DNA of 64,000 bases from contig NZ_JAENIL010000038.1 of the NCBI RefSeq assembly GCF_016595505.1, positions 1 to 64,000 on the forward strand, written 5' to 3'. This DNA is from Pelagicoccus mobilis (GTDB lineage Bacteria > Verrucomicrobiota > Verrucomicrobiia > Opitutales > Opitutaceae). Positions 17,223-25,076 of the stretch are shown here, piece after piece. Numbering within the stretch: position 1 is the stretch's first letter; each line of letters begins with the position of its first letter. A program made the translations under genes and the position numbers. Under the pieces are notes generated by a model. It had not been told where the DNA came from and searched no databases. It saw only the letters and a list, made by a program, of their open reading frames with translations.

Positions 17223-18392
17223 CTACTTCTCGAGCTTGGAAATGGTTTCCTCCGTCGGCTCTAAACCAATCCCAGGAGTATCGCTAATTCGGAACATTCC
17301 TTCTTCGCAAACAACACCATTCGTCACCAAACTGGAACTACGTTTCAAGACAGTATGCTGAAACTCGTGACCGACCACATTCTCTAGAGCAGAACTTGCC
17401 TGTAAACTGGCAGCCAAGAACACACCAGATCCAATCGTAGCGTGAGGGAGGATCTTGAGATTTCGGCTCTGGGCAGCCTGCCCTATTCTCATAAATTGCG
17501 TGATTCCGGTATGCCCCATCTCAGGCTGAACAATGTCCACTCCTTGAGCATCAATTCGTAGTTGTGCGTCGTATACGGTACGCCACTCCTCACCAACACC
17601 GATTGGGCAACCGACACCCGCTGCGACTCGAGCAAGTCCCTTAACATCCTCTGGATCAACAGGAGCTTCCGCGAACCAGAGCCCATAGGGTTCCATGCTT
17701 TTGATCTTAGCGATGGCTTCAGCCGAAGAATTCGTCCAGTGCATATCGCAGGCAATTTTCGCATCTTTTCCAAGAGTCGTCCGGAGTGAATCCATCTCCT
17801 GCCCGAGATCCTCATCAGCCTGTGGTGCTGCGAACTTGAAACGGTTGAATCCCTTTTCCTGCCACGACTTAGCCAACCCAGCACGCTCCTCCAAGGTCGC
17901 TCCAGGTAAACCGGATACATAGCCAGAGACCTCGTCGTGACGCCGACCTCCCAAGAGCTTCGCAACAGGGAGTCCAGCGACCTTTCCTGCAGCGTCCCAG
18001 AGGGCGATATCGATGGCGGCAAGGGCATCAAGATAGAAGCCTCCATTGTATCCACGGACCCGCATCATGTTGTACAAGTCTTCGTGAATCACAGCTGCAT
18101 CAAAAGGATCACGTCCAATAACAAAGTCAGCCAGAAAATCATCGATGAGAGCCATCGTGGCACGCGGAGCTACGAGTCCATAGGTTTCACCCCAAGCAAC
18201 AATTCCATCCGTCGTCTCTAGGCGAAGTAAAATCGACCGGTCAACGGTTGGGTAAACGGTGCGATTCCCTTTCCTTACAAAGTACCCACGAGCATTTTCG
18301 CTCTCCCCCGACTTTTGATCTCCGAGGTACAGAGTTTCCCCATCTCGAGGGAGTGTTAAGGTGTAGGTTTCGATTTTGGCAACACGGCTCAT
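17223..18392 (-). CDS. Enolase-superfamily sugar-acid dehydratase or cycloisomerase
   Basis: This 389-residue mandelate racemase/muconate lactonising family enzyme is probably cytoplasmic. Metal ligands are Asp216 (CDMHW), Glu242 (FAEAP) and Glu268 (GVGEE), and the base His317 lies in LPHATIGSG. The usual KxK pair is reduced to Lys186 in KFA, with alanine where the second lysine is expected, so proton transfer may rely on the histidine side. Its ATG overlaps the DapA-family stop (ATGA), indicating coupled translation. Sugar-acid dehydratases in this superfamily feed 2-keto-3-deoxy acids to DapA-type aldolases. With GH117 enzymes nearby, 3,6-anhydrogalactonate cycloisomerase is a possible alternative activity, but that is inference. 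Confidence 0.85.
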   Translation of the reverse strand: MSRVAKIETYTLTLPRDGETLYLGDQKSGESENARGYFVRKGNRTVYPTVDRSILLRLETTDGIVAWGETYGLVAPRATMALIDDFLADFVIGRDPFDAAVIHEDLYNMMRVRGYNGGFYLDALAAIDIALWDAAGKVAGLPVAKLLGGRRHDEVSGYVSGLPGATLEERAGLAKSWQEKGFNRFKFAAPQADEDLGQEMDSLRTTLGKDAKIACDMHWTNSSAEAIAKIKSMEPYGLWFAEAPVDPEDVKGLARVAAGVGCPIGVGEEWRTVYDAQLRIDAQGVDIVQPEMGHTGITQFMRIGQAAQSRNLKILPHATIGSGVFLAASLQASSALENVVGHEFQHTVLKRSSSLVTNGVVCEEGMFRISDTPGIGLEPTEETISKLEK

Positions 18393-19318
18393 ACTTTACT
18401 TTCTTCCAATCGAGAAATTTCGAACAAATCACTCAGGCTCTCCAACTGCACAGCGATCTCAGCCCTATCGTAGGAGTCGAAGCCCGGTAAGGGAGCCCGC
18501 ACGATCGAGTTGCTCAAAACGCCACGCTCCGTTAGCACATACTTGGTCAAGCGCATCCGGTAGATGGTCTGTATAACGAGAAGCGGTAGGCTGCGCATGT
18601 AGAGGCTTCGGGTAAGGGTCATATCCGCTCCCACATGAGCGTTCCACATTTTCACATGTAGATCCGTAATTTCCGCAGCCGGCATCGCAGCGATGGCGCC
18701 TCGATTCATTTCATCGATAAGGTAGCGAGCACCGCCGCCCCCAATAACTCCCGTAAGGTGATTCGGAGCAGAAGCGAGCACCTCGGTGATCCGAGGACCA
18801 GAAGGAAGGGCTTCCTCCTTAACGTAGTTGATTTCTGGACACTCTTCTACGATTCGCAACAAATCCTTGGCATCGAGCCCCGCACCGATCGGGGTCGGAG
18901 CATTTTGCAGGACGAAACTAACCCCATCCGTGCCGCTAATCACGGACTTAACAAAGTCTAAAGCTCCAGACACGTCGCCTGAAAACTGAGCGGGAATCAG
19001 CAGCATCGCAGCGGAGGCACCTAAGCTTTGGGCACGCCCAATGTTCTCGCTAATGACTTCAGGTGTTCCCTTACCACCGCCGCAAACCACCGGGACTTTT
19101 CCCTCGGCAGTTCTACAAACGACTTCCAGAAGCTCATCGCGTTCGGAGCGTTCTAGAAAGTCGTACTCGCTCGCGACTCCTGGGAACACCAGAGCATTCG
19201 CTCCGGCTTCTAGACAAAACTGGGCCACGCGTTCCATCGCGGAGTAATCGACAACACCGCTCTCATTGAATGGAGTCGGTAAAACGGGCAAAATGCCTTG
19301 CAAGGCAGAAGAATTCAT
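18389..19318 (-). CDS. DapA-family aldolase (2-keto-3-deoxy sugar acid aldolase-like)
   Basis: This 309-residue TIM-barrel protein of the DapA/N-acetylneuraminate lyase family is chosen to start at 19318 (MNSSALQGILPVLPTPF). The longer frame to 19432 adds 38 residues of non-family sequence. The Schiff-base lysine is Lys167 in YVKEEA. The catalytic tyrosine usually found in YNxP is replaced: the chain reads FVLQNAPTPIG, with Gln138 at that place. This departs from classical dihydrodipicolinate synthase and suggests an altered reaction. The gene opens an operon with the enolase enzyme, symporter and sulfatase, so cleavage of a 2-keto-3-deoxy acid to pyruvate plus an aldehyde is the simplest role. 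A hairpin lies in its leader. Confidence 0.85.
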   Translation of the reverse strand: MNSSALQGILPVLPTPFNESGVVDYSAMERVAQFCLEAGANALVFPGVASEYDFLERSERDELLEVVCRTAEGKVPVVCGGGKGTPEVISENIGRAQSLGASAAMLLIPAQFSGDVSGALDFVKSVISGTDGVSFVLQNAPTPIGAGLDAKDLLRIVEECPEINYVKEEALPSGPRITEVLASAPNHLTGVIGGGGARYLIDEMNRGAIAAMPAAEITDLHVKMWNAHVGADMTLTRSLYMRSLPLLVIQTIYRMRLTKYVLTERGVLSNSIVRAPLPGFDSYDRAEIAVQLESLSDLFEISRLEESKV

Positions 19319-19368
19319 AGGTTCGGCGCTAGGGGTAAAAATTTGACCAAGCTTCGAGTGTATGAAGT

Positions 19369-19396
19369 GCGGGCTGCTCTCCCCAGAACAGCCCGC
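19369..19396 (-). promoter_or_regulatory. Hairpin in the leader of the DapA operon
   Basis: Arms GCGGGCTG (19369-19376) and CAGCCCGC (19389-19396) pair perfectly, about 50-78 bases before the DapA ATG. It could act as an attenuator or mRNA stabiliser, or be a member of the GC-rich repeat families in the gaps. No T-run follows directly on the minus strand. Confidence 0.4.
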
Positions 19397-19551
19397 CGAA
19401 CTACATACCTGTTGCCCTACAGGACCCGGCAAGGATCCTTAGATCAAAATTTTGAATACGATTTGAAGGGGTAAAAATTGGAATAGGTAGATCTCAATCA
19501 GATCCTCCTTAACTAAGGCTCCGAATAAGCCCGCTGACAACCACCCAATAC

Positions 19552-19564
19552 GTCAACAGTTGAC
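19552..19564. promoter_or_regulatory. GTCAACnGTTGAC operator-like palindrome 2
   Basis: This is an exact copy of the 13-mer at 13421, placed 234 bases upstream of the DapA operon start. Confidence 0.6.
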
Positions 19565-19612
19565 TTCGTTTGACTAAACCAAACGACCGTTGGCTTCTGC
19601 CGGATCGAATAA

Positions 19613-19748
19613 GGGATGATGATAGCTTCGCTAGCAGCGATGCTCCGCAACACGATCAATCGTAGAGCCACTTCTGCTCAGCTAGATTCTGTCCAATCCT
19701 GCTCGCCGCAGGCGATCATGCAGGCCAAAGGCCGTATCATCATCACCC
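19613..19748. repeat. Element with inverted GATGATGATA ends
   Basis: GGGATGATGATA at 19613-19624 is the reverse complement of TATCATCATCaCCC at 19735-19748, with one extra base, bounding roughly 136 bases without a gene. The element ends four bases before the stop of the GH43-like gene at 19752. It resembles a miniature inverted-repeat element or a long terminator stem. I saw no second copy in the window. Confidence 0.4.
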
Positions 19749-19751
19749 CCC

Positions 19752-20840
19752 CTACTCGATCGGGACCTGCACGTTGAACGATTGCAGAACCCCTTTCTCG
19801 TCAAGGACATCAGAGGCGCAAAGCAAAGCCACTGGTTTGCCATTCTCCAGATACAACTGAGGACGCTCTAGATGCTTCACCTTCTGTACATTCCCATCCG
19901 CCCAGTTGATCTTCAAATCTGACACGAGCGGGTTCTCCGCTAGATTCCAATCAAAACCATCCTCCGAATCGAACAAAACCAAAGACTGCCCCGCATCGGT
20001 AAACGCGCCATGCATGTCCTTCACGATGGCTCTGTACTTGCCGTCTTGATACCAAATAAAGGGATCCTCCGCCGGGAACTCATGCCCCTTCGCTTCAAAC
20101 ACGGGCTTGTCGTATTTCACGAAGGGACCAGTCGGACTATCGGATGTAGCAACACAATGCACTACAGGCCCGCCGGAGATGCGCTTGATCTTCTTGCCGA
20201 CCGCCTTGTAAACCATCAGGTACCCACCGTCAGGACGCTTGGTGACCGAGGGATTACTAACCATCAAGGCATCAAGCGAATCGTCTCCTTCGCTCACATC
20301 AATTAGCGGCACATCAGAGCGCGTCCATGGGCCATTTGGGCTGTCCGCAACGGCGACTCCGATTCTCTGGTTGTTTCGGTGGGTCCAGTTGAGCTTCACA
20401 TTTCCGGGCTCCCCCACGACCTTCCCGTCTCCCGTATTGCCCATGTAGTAAAGGTAGTACTTTCCATCGAACTCGTGCACAGTCGGATTGTGAGTACACA
20501 GGCCATCCCAATACTCGGCTCCTCGAATCGGCAGCGCCACATCCTTGTGCTCAAAGGGTCCAAACGGACTTTTCGAAACCGCATGGGCAATCTCGGAATG
20601 CGTCACCCAAGCCCAGCCCAAGGCCTTATCCCAGCGAGAATAGAACATGTGGTACAGACCATCCTTTCCCTTCACGAGGGAACCGCCCCATATGCTCTTC
20701 TCCTCGCTTTCGAATTTCGCAGTCAACGGAGGCTTGCCCAAATCCAGCGAAAAGGGTTCGTCCACTTTATCTTGGGTGCTACACGCAGTCATTAGAAGTG
20801 CGGCACAAGCGATGCCGACGGATTTTAGGGGTAGGTTCAT
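19752..20840 (-). CDS. GH43/GH117-like beta-propeller lipoprotein, second copy
   Basis: This 362-residue lipoprotein uses the start at 20840, which gives a lipoprotein signal (MNLPLKSVGIACAALLMTAC); the frame to 20909 adds 23 residues in front that do not fit. It is a close paralogue of the protein at 10731-11831. Shared blocks include SIWGGSLVKG, WVTHSEIAHAVS, THNPTV, YYMGNTGDGK, RNNQRIGVAV and FPAEDPFIW. All predicted propeller blades are present. It stands between a sulfatase upstream and the DapA operon downstream. The family appears three times in this window, always near a sulfatase, which supports a shared role in trimming a sulfated sugar. No characterised homologue is recognised. Confidence 0.75.
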   Translation of the reverse strand: MNLPLKSVGIACAALLMTACSTQDKVDEPFSLDLGKPPLTAKFESEEKSIWGGSLVKGKDGLYHMFYSRWDKALGWAWVTHSEIAHAVSKSPFGPFEHKDVALPIRGAEYWDGLCTHNPTVHEFDGKYYLYYMGNTGDGKVVGEPGNVKLNWTHRNNQRIGVAVADSPNGPWTRSDVPLIDVSEGDDSLDALMVSNPSVTKRPDGGYLMVYKAVGKKIKRISGGPVVHCVATSDSPTGPFVKYDKPVFEAKGHEFPAEDPFIWYQDGKYRAIVKDMHGAFTDAGQSLVLFDSEDGFDWNLAENPLVSDLKINWADGNVQKVKHLERPQLYLENGKPVALLCASDVLDEKGVLQSFNVQVPIE

Positions 20841-20858
20841 AAAGGTAATCGAGAAATT

Positions 20859-20933
20859 GCAGGTCGCCCCGCCAAGGCGACTAGGGCCGGCTTCTTGAAG
20901 GCAGGTCAACGCCCTGCCCTACAAAGTAAATTA
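20859..20933. repeat. Dispersed palindromic repeat, GGTCGCC and CCGCCCTAC types
   Basis: AGGTCGCCCCGCCAAGGCGAC followed by GCAGGTCAACGCCCTGCCCTAC. Close relatives lie at 37830-37891 and 62391-62446. Here the element fills the gap between the sulfatase stop and the GH43-like start. Confidence 0.6.
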
Positions 20934-22466
20934 GGCATCCTTCACATCGTACTGCACTTTAAGGCGATCGAGCTCAGCCTTCATCTTTTTAATGCGTTTC
21001 GTGTATTCGGGGTTCTCGTACAAATTGTTAAGTTCCGATGGATCGTTCTTCAAATCGTAGAGTTCCCACTCCTCACCGTTGGGCACATCTGGACCATAGA
21101 ATCGTATCAACTTAAAACGTTTCCCCGCGACCCCCTCATGACGACGCACGCTATGGGCACCTGGATACTCGTAGTAATGATAGTAGAGGGACTCTCGCCA
21201 ATCCTTCGGCGTCTTCCCCTTCAGCAGCGGAACCACGCTACGCCCCTGCATATCTGCTGGAATTTCCGCTCCTGCGATATCGAGAAACGTCTCTGCAAAG
21301 TCGATGTTCTGTACCAAGTCCTTATTGACTGAGCCAGCCTTAACCGTACCCGGCCACTTCACGATGAACGGCGTACGAAAACTCTCCTCGTACATGAAAC
21401 GCTTATCAAACCAGCCGTGTTCCCCCATGTAGAATCCCTGGTCCGACGCATACATCACGATCGTATTTTCAGCGAGGCCTGACTCTTCAAGGTAGTCGAG
21501 CAGACGCCCAATATTCTCATCCACGGAGTGGATACAACGAAGATAATCCTTCAGGTAAGTCTGATACTTGTGGCGGACCAGATCCTTGCCTTGCGGATTC
21601 AATCGCTTGAATTCTTCGCGTCGCTTGTCGAAGCGATCATCTAGACTCTTTTGAATACGACGATGGTGCTCGCTCGGATTTTTTCCTGTAGCGAACAGTT
21701 CCCAGTTCAGCTTTAGGTCACGATGCAGGTTCATACTCTTGTCGATGCTCAAGTCCTGTTCGTGGGCAGCAACCCCTCGTGTTGAATAGTCATCGAAAAG
21801 CGTGTCCGGCTCAGGGATCGTGACATCCTCAAACATATCGATATGCTCCCGTTTCGGAATCCAAGCCCGATGCGGAGCCTTATGATGGACCATCAACATG
21901 AAAGGCTTGCTCGTATCACGCTTCCCATCGAGCCACTTCAAAGCCTGATCCGTGATGATATCCGTAGTGTAACCTTCGTAACTCTTGGCCCCCTCGTCAC
22001 TGAAGAACGTCGGGTTCTCGTACTGCCCCTGCCCTTTGAGAACTTCCCAATAATCGAACCCCTGCATCTTCCCGTTCAAATGGATTTTGCCAACCATGGC
22101 GGTTTGGTAACCTACCGTTTGCAGGACCTTCTGGAATTGCTGCTGATCGTGGTTAAACGGCACTTTGTTGTCTATCTTCCCGTGCTTGTGGCTCAGCTTT
22201 CCAGTCAACAAAGCAGCCCGACTCGGGGCACAAATCGAGTTTTCTACGTAACAACGGTCAAAGCGCATTCCCTCCGCAGCCAGCCGATCCAGATTCGGCG
22301 TCGGTGTGATGTCTTTCAGCCTCCCGCCATACGCTCCTATCGTCTGATAGGAGTGGTCATCCGTGAATATCCAGAGAATATTCGGACGCGCGTCGACAGC
22401 GGACAAACTGCTCACAAGAGCCGCCGCGAAGGATAGCAAAACTACAATTTTGGGGGTATTCATCAT
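20931..22466 (-). CDS. Type I sulfatase (iduronate-2-sulfatase-like)
   Basis: This 511-residue sulfatase is taken from the ATG at 22466 (MMNTPKIVVLLSFAAALVSS), which gives a clean signal peptide; the frame runs on to 22541. FTDDHSYQTIGAYGG gives the metal-site DD and CAPSRAALLTGK carries catalytic Cys79. MVHHKAPHRAW and ASDQGFYMGEHGW are typical of the large iduronate-sulfatase-like group common in marine Verrucomicrobiota and Planctomycetota. It is divergent from the GH43-like/GH117 fusion at 22667, and the 200-base space between them holds an operator-like palindrome at 22576, suggesting joint control. Confidence 0.93.
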   Translation of the reverse strand: MMNTPKIVVLLSFAAALVSSLSAVDARPNILWIFTDDHSYQTIGAYGGRLKDITPTPNLDRLAAEGMRFDRCYVENSICAPSRAALLTGKLSHKHGKIDNKVPFNHDQQQFQKVLQTVGYQTAMVGKIHLNGKMQGFDYWEVLKGQGQYENPTFFSDEGAKSYEGYTTDIITDQALKWLDGKRDTSKPFMLMVHHKAPHRAWIPKREHIDMFEDVTIPEPDTLFDDYSTRGVAAHEQDLSIDKSMNLHRDLKLNWELFATGKNPSEHHRRIQKSLDDRFDKRREEFKRLNPQGKDLVRHKYQTYLKDYLRCIHSVDENIGRLLDYLEESGLAENTIVMYASDQGFYMGEHGWFDKRFMYEESFRTPFIVKWPGTVKAGSVNKDLVQNIDFAETFLDIAGAEIPADMQGRSVVPLLKGKTPKDWRESLYYHYYEYPGAHSVRRHEGVAGKRFKLIRFYGPDVPNGEEWELYDLKNDPSELNNLYENPEYTKRIKKMKAELDRLKVQYDVKDA

Positions 22467-22575
22467 GTTAAGGTCCAGTCTGAACAGTACTCGCGAAACG
22501 AACACCCTGATCAGCCCTAAAACAGTACATTGACGCTTCAACCATCACTTCCCGCCCCCCACAACGCCACGACTG

Positions 22576-22588
22576 CTCAACGGTTGAC
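22576..22588. promoter_or_regulatory. GTCAACnGTTGAC operator-like palindrome 3
   Basis: CTCAACGGTTGAC keeps the TCAAC/GTTGA core of the sites at 13421 and 19552, in the divergent promoter region between a sulfatase and the GH43-like/GH117 gene. Confidence 0.55.
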
Positions 22589-22666
22589 CAAGCCTTCATT
22601 GGTAAAATTGTGTTTTGCATGCAAACCTATGCATCGGATTAGAAACCCCAATCTGCTACTCTAACT

Positions 22667-24960
22667 ATGACTATCAAATCTCTCTCGCTATTGGCTGCGA
22701 CTCTCTGGTTCTCAATCAGTCCGTCTGTCGCCCAAGACTTCAATTTCCAAGAGATTCTTCCTGAGCACTTCGACAAGGCGAACATCATCGAGGAGGAAGA
22801 CTATAACGTTTGGGGAACTAACATCCTAAAGGGCAAGGACGGGAAGTACCACGCAATCTATTCTCGCTGGCCAAAGGGTCGCGGGCACCACGGTTGGGTA
22901 ACCCACTCCGAAATAGCACACGCTGTATCCGACAAGCTTACAGGTCCATACGTGTTCAAGAATTTAGTACTTCCCGCTCGCGGCAAGGACTTCTGGGACG
23001 GCGACTGCACTCACAACCCCACGTCATGGAGTACAATGGAAAGTACTATCTATACCACATGGGCAACCGCGGCAGCGGTCATTGGGACAAGACTCCAGAC
23101 GATCACATGCCATCGATTAAGCACGAAGAGTGGTGGGTGAACCGCAATAATCAGCGTATCGGTCTTGCGGTTACGGATGACCTAAATGGTGAATGGAAGC
23201 GCCTCGACGAGCCGTTCATCGACATCAAACCAGGCAGACGTATGGTCTCCACCCCTACCGTATCCCGCCGCACCGACGGGAAGTTCCTCATGGCCTACAA
23301 GTACGTTGAGGACGATGACTCTATGAAGGGCGGACGCGTCATTCATGTCACTGCAGTTTCTCGCTCCCCAGAAGGTCCCTTCGTCGATACGAACATCCCC
23401 TTTATCACGCACCCAACCGCCAGTTTCGCAATCGACGATCATGTCGAGTGGGTCTTCAACGGAAACTACTACTGCATCGCCAAAGACTCGCGCGGAGCGT
23501 GGAGCGACTATCCGGACGGCTCCACTATGCTCTTCGAGTCAACCGACATGGGTCTCGAGTGGAAACCTTCAGACAACTTCCTAGCGATCAAAGCAGGCGA
23601 GATAAAGTGGACTGATGGGACTTCGACCAAGACCCACAGAACGGCGGATATGCCGAAGTTCTACATGGAGAACGGACTCCCGAAAGCCTTGATAATCGCG
23701 GTCTTGCCAAAGGGTGAAGAGGACTCCTTCGCGGTAATCGTTCCCCTCAAAACCCCAAAACCAAAGACAAAGACCTTTCCCTACCAATTAACCGAATACA
23801 GTAAGCAGCGCCCGCTTAGCGCGGCAACTGACAGAGCACTCAATCAGTTTCCGACTCCGCTCAACGCCGAGAACGAACTGTATTCTCAGTTTAGATACAC
23901 GAAAATCGAGGGACTCGACTACGCGGGCGGCGATGGCACGGTCTCACGGCGTGACCCGTCCAAAGTCATTCTCGAAAACGGGAAGTACTACATGTGGTAC
24001 ACCAAACGTGACACTCCTGTGCCGCCGATCGGAGCGAGCAGAGCCGCCCAAGCCACCGACACCATCCCTGCCACCGACTGGGACCTAGCCGACATCTTCT
24101 ACGCCACCAGTAAGGATGGATTCACCTGGGAGGAACAAGGTCTTGCCGTTCCACGCCCTGCCAAACCAACTCCTGGCTGGAGAGCCATCGCCACTCCGGA
24201 CATCCTTAAGTGGAAGGGCAAGTTCTACCTCTATTATCAGACCTTCGATGAACCGAGCGGTCTACGCGGCGACTACTGCAGCATCGGAGTCGCCTACGCT
24301 GACTCACCTGATGGCCCTTGGACCCACGCCGAGAAGCTAGCTGTACCTACTGGAGCGAAAGGCGAATGGGATCAGTTCGCAGTACAAGACCCCACCCCGC
24401 TTGATAAAGACGGAAAGGTCTACCTCTACTATAAGGCCGCCTTCAATCGTCCTGGCACTGTTTGGAGCGGCATCGGACTCGCCACGGCATCTGATCCACT
24501 CGGTCCTTTCGAGAAACATGAGCTCAATCCCATCCAGAACTCCGGACACGAGATTTGCTTCTTCCCCTTCAAGGAAGGCCTCGCCTCACTTGTCATCCGC
24601 GACGGACCTGAACACTTCACCATCCAATACGCCGAAGATTGGGTAAACTTCGAGATCAAGGCCATCACCGAGATGATGCCGATAGGTCCAAACGGATACA
24701 TTCCAGACGCCTTCACTGACAGCAAAAACGGCCGCGGCATCACCTGGGGCGTCTGCCACTTCCGTAACGTCCGAGGACCAACTGGCAAGTTCCACTCAGA
24801 GATTGCCCGCTTCGATTGCGACCTAAGCCTCGATCTCCACGATCCAAGTCTGAAATACCACAACTACCTCTGGAAACCCGAAGATTACTACCGCTGGGGT
24901 CTCAGCAAGGAACAGAAGAAACGTATCCAAGAAACCAATCAGAAGTTAACAGGAAACTAA
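22667..24960 (+). CDS. GH43-like/GH117 two-domain enzyme, interrupted by a frameshift
   Basis: Two frames join into one protein of about 764 residues. The first opens at 22667 with a signal peptide and runs through WDGDCTHNPT; the second continues VMEYNGKYYLYHMGN to 24960. The break is a one-base loss around 23021-23023, since both paralogues (10731, 19752) read THNPTV across it. Residues to about 370 form the GH43-like propeller. The rest is GH117: LEGxDYxGGDGT-type start, YYMWYTKRDT, PDILKWKGKFYLYYQ, NSGHEICFFPFKEG and RFDCDLSLDL. GH117 enzymes remove alpha-1,3-linked 3,6-anhydro-L-galactose, and the GHE histidine is the proposed acid. The 3' part looks under normal constraint, so the shift may be a recent mutation or a sequencing error. 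Confidence 0.8.
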
Positions 24961-24966
24961 GGTCTA

Positions 24967-25045
24967 TTGTAGGGCTGGTGCTCGCCACCACGCCGCATTG
25001 CCTAATCAGACTATCGCGGTGCGTCGCAAGCGACGCCCCTACAAT
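24967..25045. repeat. Dispersed palindromic repeat at a convergent junction
   Basis: TTGTAGGG at the left and CCCCTACAA at the right are inverted ends. The right half contains GCGGTGCGTCGCAAGCGACG, shared with 36475-36507 and 27775-27810. It separates the convergent GH117 fusion and histidine kinase genes and may terminate both. Confidence 0.6.
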
Positions 25046-25076
25046 CAACAAAACACTCGCACAACCGCACCAAAGC

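Noticed and set aside
22894-24960. Separate gene starting at 22894
   Set aside because: The first 43 residues of that frame are the out-of-frame reading of a conserved propeller segment. Family similarity begins only at VMEYNGKYY, so the frameshift explanation fits better.
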